Positions 45,502 to 56,931 of a stretch of 64,000 bases of DNA are shown here, piece by piece. Made by a program: the position numbers and the translations under genes. Source of the DNA: Panulirus ornatus (lineage: Eukaryota; Arthropoda; Malacostraca; Decapoda; Palinuridae). The notes beneath the pieces were generated by a model. The model was not told the origin of the DNA. It was given only the letters and a program-made list of their open reading frames with translations, and did no database searches. Within the stretch, counting starts at the first letter, position 1. Each line of letters opens with the position of its first letter. Location of the stretch: assembly GCF_036320965.1 (NCBI RefSeq), contig NC_092249.1, positions 3,182,614 to 3,246,613 on the forward strand, in the 5' to 3' direction.

Positions 45502-45745
45502 TCCCCGACGGATAAAAATCTAAATCAATCTGCGTGTTAATTGCTCGCTATTAGAAACTCCCGTAGTGTTATGCGTGAGAGGGTGTGTGTGTGTGTGTGT
45601 GTGTGGGTGTATTGTGCTTTGTTTTGGCCTCTTGTGTTTTGTATTGGCCCTGATACTTCAAGCGTAGGCTACAAATGAGGCGATTCTGTCGTGATCAAAT
45701 ACTCTTGATTGTTTGTGTGGATTGAGAGATGAAGTAGAGTGTGTG

Positions 45746-45800
<55 letters not shown>
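45468..45800. repeat. (CT)n, (GT)n, (GT)n
   Basis: CT 45469-45499; GT 45582-45606; GT 45748-45799. Confidence 0.94.
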
Positions 45801-45804
45801 TTAG

Positions 45805-46250
45805 GTTGCTCTGTTTGGTGCTCTTGTTAGCAACATTTATTTGCCATTAAATTAAAACCTCAGATGTAAATGTAAACGTGTAAAGTGTTGATAAGTGTAA
45901 TACATACATAATGTAAAGATGTTTAGTTCAATGTGGGTTTACTGTTAACTTAAAGAGTACAGTGAATGGAAGTTCATGTATCTTCGTTACAGTGATTAAT
46001 AGATTCATTCTGATGTATTAATACAGTATCAATATCATCTGTAATCTAGCTATATCGTTTTTAGGATATCATGCGATGTATTCTGCCCACTATTTCATCC
46101 AGTGAAGATAACAGATTTTCTCCCAGTGGGGTAGGAAACCTAACCTCGTCTTTTGGTGAGGATAATTTATCCATGAACATGAATACCCCACGAACACCCT
46201 GGAACAAGCAGTTACACCTAACTGGTAGTTTGCCATTGCTTGGAGAACTG
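45805..46250. other. AT-rich unique sequence
   Basis: No feature recognised. Confidence 0.4.
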
Positions 46251-46251
46251 C

Positions 46252-46255
<4 letters not shown>

Positions 46256-46325
<70 letters not shown>
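46256..46325. repeat. (CT)n microsatellite
   Basis: About 34 repeats. Confidence 0.97.
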
Positions 46326-46327
<2 letters not shown>

Positions 46328-46329
46328 CT

Positions 46330-47450
46330 TCCTCCAACTCCTCCTTGTACGACCATTTACATATCGCTTGCTCTAATTACCAGTGTCTTATTTCACTAAC
46401 AAAGCGCCCTTTGTCGCCAACTGGGTCGTTTCCTTTTTTGATCGACAAAGGAGCTTTCTGTCACTCCTTGGGCGCCTCCTTTGCCTAACAAGCACCTTGA
46501 GCAAAGAAGGCATTCCTTGTTACTACTACTCGCTTCTCTCCCCCCCCCCCCCCCCCAACTCCCCTACCCCCCCCCCCACCCCCACCCCCAACCCCTAGGG
46601 TTATGTTCTCTCCTCATCAAAGCGCTTGCGAGACTAACAGAGCTTCCACAATAACATAGCGCCTCGCACGACTTAAAACAGAGCCCGACTTGATGGTTCA
46701 AGTGAACGACTACTACCACTTCAGAGGGTTAACGCAGGGGTGAAGGAAGAGGACAACATAGTCTTTCCTTAGCTAGGCCTTGGCTTAAGGAGGAAGTGAG
46801 GGGGGTAAAACAAAGGAGGACTAGGATGCCCTGTTAAAGACAGACACCACCCCCATTCCCTCCTCGTCTCTGGCCTGGATTTAGGCAACGCCTAGCGAGT
46901 TGCTGTGTCTCGGTGAAGAGGTTGACCCCTTTTTCCTCAGCAAGGGGGGCTGGGGGGAGGGGGGGGAGAAGAGGGGACACACCCCCCCGCCTCTCGTTAA
47001 CAATGGCGGGGGGGTTTTCAAGTAAGCAAAACGTGTATAATTGTGCTCATTGTAGCTAGGGAGGGAGGGTGGTTCGGGTTTTTCAGGGTAGGGGGGGGGA
47101 TATCCCTTCCCATCAGAAGGGCGCGTCTGTCCGCGATGAAGGGGGGGAAGGAAGGGGTGAATTTTCCCCTTCTTGTTTATTCTCGCGTGGGTGTTCACAG
47201 CGGGCACTCCTCCTTTCATTTTCTCCCCTTCATTTTCCCCCTCTCTCTCTCTCTCTCTCTCTATTTTTTTTCGTGTCCTCCCACCTCCCCCTTTCAGTGC
47301 TGGCCTGTTGGCCATCGTAATACAAAGCACATAACGAAGAGGAAGACGCAGACGTACAGATGTGAACGGGTGTCAGCAGCGTGTGAGCGATAAAGAAAAG
47401 GGGGTGTGTATTTAAAAGCATCACCGGCAACCCCACCCACCCAACCCAAC
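46330..47450. other. Unique sequence with C-run and G-rich blocks
   Basis: C-runs at 46540-46590; G-rich blocks at 46944-46970, 47088-47100 and 47140-47150; (CT) run at 47240-47262. Within 46380-46500 the motifs TTTGTCGCC, TTTCTGTCACTC and CAAAGGAGC recur loosely. No gene supported. Confidence 0.45.
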
Positions 47451-47454
47451 ACCC

Positions 47455-48440
47455 CCCCTCAACTCGTTTGATCTAAATGCAACGTAATTGTCCCTTCTCT
47501 GATGAAATTTATCTCCCTTCTTGCGCTGTTTCCGCCCTTATTCTCCCTCGGCCGTAAGTGCTATAATTGCCCGCGGCCGGCCAGGATTACGTTGGAGCTA
47601 GCCTCGTGCCTCTCAATGAGTATGTATATTTGTCCAAGTTTTATATCCTGTAATAAAGACTTTTAAAGTGGGATAACATGTAAAGATGCCCCCCCCCTCT
47701 CCCCCCCCCTCCACCACACACCCCCCCCACTCCTTCACTAACTGCTTTCATTGTCGTTTTGGCCGAGGTAGATTTTGAAGGGTTTGATTTCAAAGGGAAA
47801 GTCGAATATTTCGTTATGTATATCTATGTATTGTAAGAGACGGATTGGAGGGTCTGTTGTGAGAGAGAGTTTATCGACAAGGTCTTTCAACCGCGTCTTC
47901 CTCCAACACTTACTCCTCCAACACTCCCTCTCCAACACTCCCCAGATCAGCATTGATTTGTGAAGTGGACCTTGATATTTCCCCTTTTTTTTTAAGGGGG
48001 GGTAGCGGCCCCTTATATATATCCCCCTGATAGACTATGTTAACAGTATATTTTAACGCGATTGTAAATATGCCCTGAAATACTGTATTGAAAATTTTGT
48101 TTATGAATGGCTCTTTAAATTTAGGGTAGTGGCTTAACGACCAGACTAAACACTTGCCGAAACTTTTGGACAGTGTATAACCCGTTTTAGTTTTTTTTAA
48201 TGATCTTATTCTTTTTATAGCTATTATTATTATGCCCTGCGAAGTGCAAGGGTGTGTGTGTTTGTGTGTATGTGTGATCCTCACTTGCTTCGTCTGTTTG
48301 TCTCTGTGGGGGGGTCTGTGTGAAGGCCAAAGCACTGAATTGGATTGCATTAGAGTTTGAATCATTGTGTTGCAGTCTAGAATCATTTAGGAGACCAAGT
48401 GGTGGAAGGTACTTTGCGGTGTTGCACAGAGCTTGTGTTC
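47455..48440. other. Low-repeat stretch, nothing recognised
   Basis: 47460-47640 is free of simple repeats and contains GCCCGCGGCCGGCC near 47570. It could be a conserved element, but I have no comparison to support this. C-runs follow at 47690-47730. Confidence 0.3.
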
Positions 48441-48445
48441 CAGCT

Positions 48446-48800
48446 GAAGTTGGTGTGTGTGTGTGTGTGTGTGTGTTTACTGCCCCGTAAGGGTGTTAGT
48501 GAGGGCTCCTCATACTGTTTGAAATATGTTTGTGGTGGTTAGTGTGATGATAAGTGCTTGTGTAGTACGTGAAGGGTGAGTGTGTTGAAGTAGGTGAAAA
48601 TATTCCACAGAACTTTCTTGACTGGTGAAGTATAAGTGTGTTTATGGCTGTGTGTGTCTTGGTGGATACTTTAATACTAGCTGAAGTATAAGTGTGTTTA
48701 TGGCTGTGAGAGTGTTAGCGAGTGTTTAACCCTAAACTGAAGTATAAGTGTGTGTTTACGTGCTCTTGAGTGTGTTGGAGTGTGTGCCGCCATCACACAG
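48446..48800 (+). repeat. (GT)n and degenerate GAAGTATAAGTGTGTTTA repeat
   Basis: (GT)n at 48451-48475. The motif CTGAAGTATAAGTGTGT recurs near 48626, 48679 and 48737, with weaker copies to the left; spacing about 55-60 bp. Confidence 0.75.
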
Positions 48801-49048
48801 GCTAAAGTGTAAAGTTCTGGTCTTACCGCTGAGCAGGGCCTTAAGTGGGTCTTACTTAAGGGCCACTATAGCAACGACGTAGTGTCACACACACTCACTC
48901 GCTGGCTGGCTTGACCCGGAGATGGGTGAGTGGGTATGGTGGGTAGAATGAGTAAAGTGGAGGAAGTGTGTCGTGGGCGAGGATGATGTGGAGGAAGAAG
49001 GGTGTGAGGGACATTAGGAAAACTAAAGACTTTTAAGACGTCGTAAGT

Positions 49049-49053
<5 letters not shown>

Positions 49054-49119
<66 letters not shown>
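49054..49119. repeat. (GA)n microsatellite
   Basis: About 33 repeats. Confidence 0.97.
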
Positions 49120-49122
<3 letters not shown>

Positions 49123-49392
49123 AAAGCAAGGAAGGGAGAGGGAAAGTGGCAATAAAGATGAGAGTTGGAGGAGAGAACAGCGGGCATAGAACATGGGAGG
49201 AGAGTGTTGGTAGGACGGTGACAAAGAGGTAAATGAATTTGACTAATTGGACAGATGTAAACATGTGCTTGGATGTCTGGCACAAGCTTCAGCGCTCCTC
49301 TGATGTCCAGCTCGGCCACCAGTCGTTCTGATGTCCAGCCACAACCAGTCTGATGTCCATTTGAAAACTCGTGGGATGATAACATTCACACT

Positions 49393-49815
49393 TGTATGCT
49401 GAGGCCATTTACAGATGCTGTATGCTGAGGCCATTTACAGATGCTGTATGCTGAGGCCATTTACAGATGCTGTATGCTGAGGCCATTTACAGGTGCTGTA
49501 TGCTGAGGCCATTTACAGATGCTGTATGCTGAGGCCATTTACAGATGCTGTATGCTGAGGCCATTTACAGATGCTGTATGCTGAGGCCATTTACAGATGC
49601 TGTATGCTGAGGCCATTTACAGATGCTGTATGCTGAGGCCATTTACAGATGCTGTATGCTGAGGCCATTTACAGACGCTGTATGCTGAGGCCATTTACAG
49701 ACGCTGTATGCTGAGGCCATTTACAAACGCGTGAGTTAGCCATTTACAGACGCTGTATGCTGAGGCCATTTACAGACGCTGTATGCTGAGGCCATTTACA
49801 AACGCGTGCGTTAGC
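49393..49815 (+). repeat. 26-bp minisatellite, about 15 copies
   Basis: Unit TGTATGCTGAGGCCATTTAC and AGATGC. The left part is uniform. The right part has AGACGC and two identical CAAACGCGTG variants 68 bp apart, showing a local duplication of a variant block. 26 bp is not a multiple of 3. Confidence 0.94.
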
Positions 49816-50050
49816 CACATGAAAACTTTTACGACGAATCTATTTAAGTACGTATTTGATGATGCTGTTTACAGACTTTTATAGTGAAGTCATTTACAGA
49901 CTTTTATGATGTCATTTACACACATGTATGGTTACGCCGTTTTAAGACTGCTGTATGATTGCATTTTTTTTTTTACAAAGTTGCATGAGGCATAGAATTT
50001 ACAAGTTAAATGTGTAAATCATTTACAGACTGTTTTATGAGTAAGGTTTT
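49815..50050 (+). repeat. Decayed flank of the 26-bp array
   Basis: GCCATTTACAGAC-like pieces (GTCATTTACAGACTTTTAT, AATCATTTACAGACTG) persist at lengthening intervals to the right, a one-sided decay as at 8890-9335. Confidence 0.7.
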
Positions 50051-50054
50051 AATG

Positions 50055-50475
50055 CAGGCCAATAATCCTGTCTGTTGGTGTTTTATAATTTTTGATGTTA
50101 TAGTCATGTGGATACGTTCACAGACTCGAAAAATGTGAATATCAAAATCATTCAATAAAGAATTTCTTTCATTTTGTGTTGGATCTTTAGACTTTGAAGG
50201 AAGTACTTAGAAATGGATGGTTATTTGGGCTTTAATCTCATTGGCTGCCAGGGTAATTAACACCGTAATTGTCGGATTATAATCACCATTCGAGGTACTA
50301 GAACACCTTTCCCAGGTCATCATGATTCTAAAACTATACAACATGTAACAAGTGAATTGATTGTATGATAGTTACTACGTCCAAAAGTGTGAATTATGCG
50401 AATAATTTATGCTCGTTATAAACAGAGTATGAAAGATAACACGATTTTATCATAATTATGTTATTTTCAGCATAA
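50055..50475. other. AT-rich unique sequence
   Basis: No feature recognised. Confidence 0.4.
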
Positions 50476-50479
50476 CCCT

Positions 50480-50715
50480 TGTTATAATGATTATTATGAT
50501 GATAATGATAAGATTAATGATGATAATAATGATAATGATGATAATAATAATGATAATAATGATGATAATAATAATAATGATATTAATGATAATAATAATC
50601 GTATCGATAATAATGATATTAATGATGATAATAATAATAATCGTATCGATAATATTGATATTAATGATAATAATAATAATCGTATCGATAATAATGATAA
50701 TAACTATAATTATCT
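50480..50715. repeat. (ATA/GAT)n compound microsatellite with TCGTATCGATA unit
   Basis: GATAAT and ATGATAATA triplets, with AATAATCGTATCGATAAT inserted three times about 45 bp apart, so a minisatellite has formed within the trinucleotide tract. Confidence 0.92.
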
Positions 50716-51199
50716 TTATACAGATGGCTATAGTAATGATAAAGGTGAGAACCATGTCATAAATAGTAATAAAGGAGGAGAGGTAAACTTAACAATAAAT
50801 TGTACGTATAATGAAGAGAAGAAATTACTCATACTATACAGAATTAGTTCATTACAACTGCATCAACAATTCGTCCAATTACTTCAGGTACCGCTGCAGT
50901 AACTTTGAAAGAAAAGAAAAAAATTTACGAAACTGTTAATGAGAAAAATACTTGGCTATCTGCAACATTAATAGAATCATTATATGCAGCGGTTATGTCG
51001 TGGCTGTTAGTTAAGAATTAAATTATGGAGGTAATAGACTTCAGACATAGCCACTTGATAACAGCATTGCGGAAAATTCACAGTAATATTTGCCAGGGAA
51101 AAGAAAACGGAGAGTGGGAGGGGAATGTTTGGTTAGTAAAGAGCGAGGAAAATAGAAACTCTTGTGGTGTGAAAAGTAACATAGACATGGCGAAATATG

Positions 51200-51320
51200 G
51201 ATTGGTATAGATTCCCAGACGTGGTATAGATTCCTAGATACGCTATAGATATGGTATAGATTCCCATTCACTGTATATATAGACATTCACAGATACGATA
51301 TAGATTCCCAGACAAGGCAT
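51200..51320 (+). repeat. Degenerate 19-bp repeat GGTATAGATTCCCAGA
   Basis: Five to six copies with variants GATATAGATTCCCAGA and GCTATAGATAT. Confidence 0.75.
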
Positions 51321-51359
51321 GTTGTTCCCAGTCATGCCCATACGGTCATTAGATGTTCA

Positions 51360-51715
51360 AGACAGAAAGACATACCAACACAGTTCGTCACAGAAACAGA
51401 CACATGCACTGACATAGTATACATTCAGATGACTATGCACAGACACACGCACACACACAGACCCATACAGACAAACAGTAAAGGGTACGAAGGATAAACA
51501 TGAATGCTAGTCACAGTTTTTGATGCACAGACAAAAATGCAGAGACACAGACAGAGCTAGATAGACACAGCACACATGCAGACGTACAGACAAACAGGAT
51601 AAACACGTACAGACGAATAGGACAGTCACACAGACAGAACATACGTACATAACAGATTCACAGGACAGAGATAGACAGGAAGACAGACAGACAGACAGAC
51701 AGACAGAGAGATTGA
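51360..51715. repeat. (CAGA)n-like degenerate tract
   Basis: ACAGAC and CACAGA motifs throughout, ending in six perfect ACAG repeats at 51682-51706. Confidence 0.8.
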
Positions 51716-51735
51716 ACACAAGCCTACAATTGAGT

Positions 51736-51872
51736 ACGGGCCTCCGTAGTGTAGCGTTATTGACCATGAGTCAGCACGGGCCTGCCCAGGGTCGGAACCG
51801 CGTGGGTTCGAATCGCGGATGGGTGGAAGTCGGCCCACACCCAACCCAGGTGTTCATCCTCCCTTCGTGGCC
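51736..51872 (+). mobile_element. tRNA-derived SINE, copy 3
   Basis: GGGCCTCCGTAGTGTAGCG (A-box region), then B-box GTGGGTTCGAATCGCGG, GAAGTCGGCCCACACCC and AACCCAGGTGTTCATCC. Matches the minus-strand copies at 14.8 and 39.2 kb in order. The 3' side continues into (GT)n and then (TA)n. Confidence 0.88.
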
Positions 51873-51873
51873 G

Positions 51874-51922
51874 TGTGTGTGTGTGTGTGTGTGTGTATGC
51901 ATGCATACGAAGGAGTTAAGGC

Positions 51923-51993
<71 letters not shown>
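51874..51993. repeat. (GT)n and (TA)n behind the SINE
   Basis: GT 51874-51897 and TA 51926-51993. Confidence 0.95.
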
Positions 51994-51997
<4 letters not shown>

Positions 51998-52057
51998 CAA
52001 GGATAGGAGACAGGGGGCAACAAGAGTGTAAAACTCCATCTCCCCGTAACACGCAAA

Positions 52058-52132
52058 CAGTAACCACGAATTGTAATCACGAATTGTAACCACGAGCTGT
52101 AATCACGAATTGTAATCACGAACGGTAATCAC
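52058..52132 (+). repeat. 13-bp minisatellite, five to six copies
   Basis: ATTGTAATCACGA with variants ATTGTAACCACGA and GCTGTAATCACGA. Confidence 0.9.
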
Positions 52133-52334
52133 TCAGTACATTCATCCGCTGACGTAGAAGGAGGGACATTGACCACATAAAGAAGAAAGTAACACATTAT
52201 ACGCGAGTTTTATGTTGTCTTAATAACACTCATAAAATTGACATTAAAGTTTATTATCAGTTTAAACGAGTTTGGCTTTAAAAGTATTCCTTGTATGTGT
52301 GGGTCATAGTTTTTGTGCCATTAGAAATAAGATG

Positions 52335-52444
<110 letters not shown>

Positions 52445-52776
52445 AGGCATACGGTTAATTGTATTTCTATCCCAGAATTTGATTGTGTGAACTATTTTTG
52501 ATTACATTGATAGAGACACGGATTCGTGCGTTGTCCATTAAAGCACTTTCTCAAGGAATGACGTATATGATTTTTGAAAAAGACATTTACACGTATATCT
52601 GTGTGAGAAGCTCATTCAGTCCTCTCGTAGAGCCATCACGAAGTTACAATACAGAAAAAGATATTAGTGGCACAGGGAGAAAAAAAAAGAGAATTGTTGA
52701 AGATTTAAAAGCCATCTGGCACTGGGAGTAGGTAAAGGGTGTGTGTGTGTGTGGGGGGTGGGGAGGAGGAGGGTTG

Positions 52777-52779
<3 letters not shown>

Positions 52780-52836
<57 letters not shown>
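52780..52836. repeat. (GA)n microsatellite
   Basis: About 28 repeats. Confidence 0.96.
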
Positions 52837-52839
<3 letters not shown>

Positions 52840-52867
52840 CATTAACCCACCGAACAAAAAGGGCGTA

Positions 52868-53335
52868 CAAAACCACCCCCACCCCCTCCTCCTCCTCCTC
52901 GTCTCCCCCCCTCCCTCTCTCTCCCCCTTCTCCCCCCTTCCTCCCCCTCCCCCCCCTACTCTCGTGCTCCCTGCCAAATCTTGGCAATCATGATTTTAAA
53001 ATATGTTGAGAAAACGCTTCTCAGTTTACTCAGTCATCCCCTTGGGCCCGTGGACCTTACGTCAGGGCCGAGCAAGGGTCACAATCCCGTGTCCGGGACC
53101 AATTTTAGACCGGGGGTGTTGGGGGAGTGGGGCGCGTTGGGGGTGGGGGAGGATACGTCTTTCTCTCGGCTCTAAAAGAACAATCAAGGAAACTTCAATT
53201 TGAATTTGGCGGGGTTTACGAGACGCCCACCCCACCCTCCTCCTCCTCCCCTTCCCCGTCTCCTCCTATCTCCTCCATCTCCCCCCTCCTTCCCTCTCCC
53301 CATCTCCCCACCCTCTCCTCTCCCCGGTCTACTCC
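52868..53335. other. Two C/T-rich blocks around unique sequence
   Basis: Pyrimidine blocks at 52868-52970 and 53221-53330 share CACCC, CTCCTCCTCC and CCCCCTTC motifs and may be an old duplication. No gene supported. Confidence 0.5.
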
Positions 53336-53397
53336 ACTGTAAACACTTAAACCCAAGTTTAGCTGAGCACAGAGTTAAGTATCTTTTCATGGCCTTG

Positions 53398-53398
<1 letters not shown>

Positions 53399-53471
<73 letters not shown>
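53399..53471. repeat. (TA)n microsatellite
   Basis: About 36 repeats. Confidence 0.97.
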
Positions 53472-53473
<2 letters not shown>

Positions 53474-53474
53474 C

Positions 53475-54120
53475 TTCACAACCGTTTAAATGAGCGACAC
53501 TTTTTACTTGTAAGTGGCAACACTTTTCTTGTAAGTAAGGTGTCCAGGCGATACTTAAATGTAACACGAAATCGAGACGACTTAAAAAAAAATAAAACCG
53601 GGTTTTTAGCCAGGTTTATGTTGTTTTTTTTAGCCAGGTTTATGTTGGGTTTTAAGTGACGCACCAAGTGAACACCACTTACGTTTGGGCTTCTTAAGTG
53701 TGTAGTGAGGAATGAGGGGTTTTGTCTCCCTTTGTGACTTAGTTATAATGAGGGAGAGGGACTTCTCTCCTCCCCCCCTCCACACACACACAAGAACTCA
53801 TCTGCACTTTGGGATTCACATGTGTAGTATATTATCACGCAACATTTCTAGCGTTGAAATTGATTCAATATTCCCGTTATTATTATTTTTTTTCACTCTT
53901 ATTATTGGAATGTTACAATGGTAGTCGACATTCCTTGTCAATTTCACGTAAACAGTACCAGTTATTAGTGTATGTTGGATGTATTCAAAGCCATTTATCA
54001 TTCGTTTTACGCATTCGTTGGTAGAGGTAAATGATAACCGATTTATTTTCATTTGATAATTTAGTTACCGTGTGTTTATCAGAAACATTTATCTCCTAAA
54101 AGAAGTAGTCAATGTTGACG
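53475..54120. other. AT-rich unique sequence
   Basis: A small direct repeat TTTTAGCCAGGTTTATGTTG occurs twice near 53605 and 53628. No other feature. Confidence 0.45.
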
Positions 54121-54129
54121 TTTGTACTT

Positions 54130-54395
54130 AGAATGTAAGTGATGTGTAAGTAAGGTAACCTTTTCACATATGAGTTAGTAAAGGGGGAATAGAATTTAAT
54201 TAAGGTATTTTCTGTATATCTTAAATGGTGAGTAAACAAGCGTGAGTAACTTCTGTTTCCTAAATGGTGAGTAAGTGGTGTGAGTAAATTATCAAGTAAG
54301 GGAACTTCTGTTTCCTTACTGGTGAACGTTGTGAGTAAAGTATGAGTAAACTTCCCTATGAGTAAGTGTTGTGAGTAAAGTATGAGTAAGTTAAT
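54130..54395 (+). repeat. Degenerate repeat of GTGAGTAA / GTAAGT motifs
   Basis: TGGTGAGTAA, GTGTGAGTAAA and TATGAGTAAG recur about ten times. The repeated motif resembles a splice donor, so the area just upstream of the 54.41-kb splice site is full of decoy donor-like sequences. Confidence 0.75.
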
Positions 54396-54420
54396 TTCTT
54401 TATCTCTTCACAGGTGAGTA
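54396..54420 (+). promoter_or_regulatory. Candidate recursive splice site
   Basis: TTTCTTTATCTCTTCACAG ends at 54413 and is followed at once by GTGAGTAA. The polypyrimidine tract and the regenerated donor are both near consensus. Downstream donor-like GTGAAG (54434) and AAGGTAGCG (54546) leave open an ordinary short non-coding exon; all three frames after the acceptor hit stops early, so a coding exon is unlikely. Confidence 0.5.
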
Positions 54421-54550
54421 ACGGGAACTGGAGGTGAAGATTCGAGGCGTCGGTGTGGTGAAACAGTCTTGCCTTCTCATACGTCAGCGAAGTCACACTG
54501 TGTCTGTGTGTGGGGACCAGTGTGGTGTATTGCTGCTTCTTTGAAGGTAG

Positions 54551-54551
54551 C

Positions 54552-54596
<45 letters not shown>
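54551..54596. repeat. (CT)n microsatellite
   Basis: About 23 repeats. Confidence 0.96.
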
Positions 54597-54597
<1 letters not shown>

Positions 54598-54654
54598 ACT
54601 TCTTCCTGTGATTGTGGGTAATTTGCTTTATGTTGTAAGGGCTGGTACCTCATC

Positions 54655-54930
54655 ACCCTGGTGCCACCACACAGCCCACAGGCCTATCTCCACCATTGGC
54701 ACGCCACCATCATCCCCAAACACTCCATCACCAGCGCTATCACCACCACTGCCACTCACGATGGAGACTAGTTCACCCCATCACCAACACTCGTCAACCA
54801 CCACCGGGCTCCCCCATTTCCCCATCAGTCATCTCCATCACCAATATCAGCATGGCTTCCCTCCGTCTTCACCAACACCTCCATCCATCACCATCACCAA
54901 CCACCATCGCCAACAGTACATCAGCCTTCC
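54655..54930. repeat. Degenerate (CAC/CAT/ACC) tract
   Basis: CACCA and ATCACCA motifs throughout. Two plus frames read as proline/serine/histidine-rich peptides for about 120-140 codons. Neither has a domain, and composition explains them. Confidence 0.7.
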
Positions 54931-55211
54931 GTTGCAACACTTATCCTGTTACCCCATCACTGAATCACTTTATATATGACGTTAATAGAAGGAAGTGTAT
55001 ATCTATAGCATTCCCTCTCCTACATTTAGGTTGGGTTAATGTAAATCAGGTTAAAAGTCATGTTAATTTACACTTAGGTTACTTTGATATTCGCTTCAGT
55101 TTGCCAACATTACCTAGGTAATTTTGTGAAAGTTACTCGTTCGTTCCACATGTTTGAATTTGTTATATATATATATATAGTACATATGAAAGCGCACTTT
55201 TCATAGAAACG

Positions 55212-55257
55212 CATAATGTTCTCCATTGGCAGTGATTCGAACCCGTACCTTTTGCGT
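55212..55257 (-). mobile_element. Short tRNA-like SINE fragment, copy a
   Basis: On the minus strand ACGCAAAAGGTACGGGTTCG then AATCACTGCCAATGG and CATTATG. The B-box GGGTTCGAATC is present. It forms the left arm of an inverted pair with 55269-55315. Confidence 0.75.
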
Positions 55258-55268
55258 TCCTAGCTACC

Positions 55269-55314
55269 ACGCAAAAGTTGCGGGGTTCGAATCCTTGCTG
55301 TTGGAGGGCATTAT

Positions 55315-55384
<70 letters not shown>
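55269..55384 (+). mobile_element. Short tRNA-like SINE fragment, copy b, with (TA)n-(GA)n tail
   Basis: ACGCAAAAGTTGCGGGGTTCG then AATCCTTGCTGTTGG and GGGCATTATG, followed by (TA)n 55317-55351 and (GA)n 55352-55384. About 80% identical to copies a and c. The tail is directly attached. Confidence 0.8.
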
Positions 55385-55387
<3 letters not shown>

Positions 55388-55389
55388 TC

Positions 55390-55636
55390 ATTTAACCTTT
55401 ATGCACGTATATTGATTCCATCAGCCCATCTTCGGTTTTACTTGGGGCATTACCGCATCGCATGTGGCAAATGTAATAGATCCGTCGTTTTGTTATTGTG
55501 GTAATGTGGTGGATGGCGGTGGTCATTTGTGTCGGATTTGCTCTGGTTTCCGAGAATGTTGAATGTGTGGATCGCTGAATAAGGCAGGATATTGTTCTCG
55601 ATGGGCCAATACCATGCAATGATGGGTTCAACTAAC
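55390..55636. other. Unique spacer between inverted SINE copies
   Basis: AT-moderate DNA with no feature recognised. Confidence 0.4.
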
Positions 55637-55637
55637 T

Positions 55638-55638
<1 letters not shown>

Positions 55639-55713
<75 letters not shown>
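55639..55713. repeat. (TA)n microsatellite
   Basis: About 37 repeats, at the 3' (tail) side of the minus-strand copy that follows. Confidence 0.97.
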
Positions 55714-55717
<4 letters not shown>

Positions 55718-55780
55718 CGCATGATGCCTTCCAATAGCAAGGAATCGAACCCCGCCACTTTTGCGTGGTAACTGGATCCT
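55714..55780 (-). mobile_element. Short tRNA-like SINE fragment, copy c
   Basis: On the minus strand GTTACCACGCAAAAGTGGCG, GGGTTCGATTCCTTGC, TATTGGAAGGCATCATG then (TA)n. It faces copy b tail to tail. Confidence 0.8.
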
Positions 55781-55784
55781 GCAG

Positions 55785-56740
55785 CGCTCAGGAAACTGGC
55801 CGCGTCCACCATTCGGTACCACAGCTCCATAAAGCGTTTCGCTTCTCACTTTCCTTCCATCAGGCTCAAGATGTTGCGAATGAACTACAACGTAAACTGA
55901 AATATGAAAAAAAAGATAATGAAGAAATGAAGCACTAAAATAAGTTTTTTTGGGGGGAAAATCCCTTTCGCAGGGAGGCTGAACAAGAAATGAATGCACG
56001 AAGTTATCAGCCAGGATCTGCACGCTTAATGTACAGAGACGAGCTGATGATGTTGAACAAACAAGCACCCTGAGGAGGCTTTTTCCGTGAATCTATCTCC
56101 AAAATACATCACACACCAAATTAGCTCTACTTAGCTCGCTAGCAAAACGACGTATTGAGTAAGAGACACTGTCCAGCTCTGTTCAGTTACCCAGAACCCC
56201 AAAATAGGTTTGAGAATGTACAGAAAATAGAACATGATTGATATAAATAAAACTTAGAAATAATTCATTTAAGGGAAATCGTAAAGAAACGAAAGTTTTT
56301 TTTTTTTCACTCCGTCGAAACGAAATGAAGGGAAAAAAAAGTTTTTGAATTACACGTAAAATTTGAAAAGAACGTAATGTCGACACGCAGCCAGAAATAA
56401 GGTATTCAGTAACTAGAAACAGTCGGGTAAGACAGAAATTATAAACTTTCGCGTTAGTATAGAGATGTTGTGGAATTTGATAACATTACGTTGATTAATT
56501 CCTTTAATTGTAATCATAAACTACCAGAAGAAGAGTCTAGATGATTACATCTGGTCTTAAGTGTATCAATACATTTGACGAAATCAATTTATTATTCTTT
56601 TATCAGGTCAAATAACCTTATTAGAGGTCAGTGGGTCATTTATTATCCATTTACTAACCCTATTTCGAACCCTATTTATTCCTGACCCCTATTTTTTATA
56701 TCATACCCCTATTTATATATATGTTCTGTTTGTGGTGTTG
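55785..56740. other. Unique AT-rich sequence
   Basis: Low repeat content with short homopolymers. No supported exon. Confidence 0.4.
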
Positions 56741-56931
56741 ATTTCACGTTCCCATAGCAGCTTTAGCCTTCTCTCTGCTTTATATGCGCCACGGTCACAA
56801 AAGCACGCGAGATAGATGGTTGTTGGTGCTAGTAGAGTTCACACGCACGTACACCTCCACGCACGCGCGCCCAGGGCAAACAAGTTGATGCAGCGCCCTG
56901 GACCAGACACCATAGGGACATCCCGCCTACC

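Noticed and set aside
54608..55121. Proline/histidine-rich frames
   Set aside because: Explained by the degenerate CAC/CAT tract; two overlapping frames are equally open.
55269..55315. tRNA gene call from the B-box GGGTTCGAATCC
   Set aside because: No complete cloverleaf or A-box at proper spacing could be built. Three related copies with microsatellite tails point to SINE fragments.
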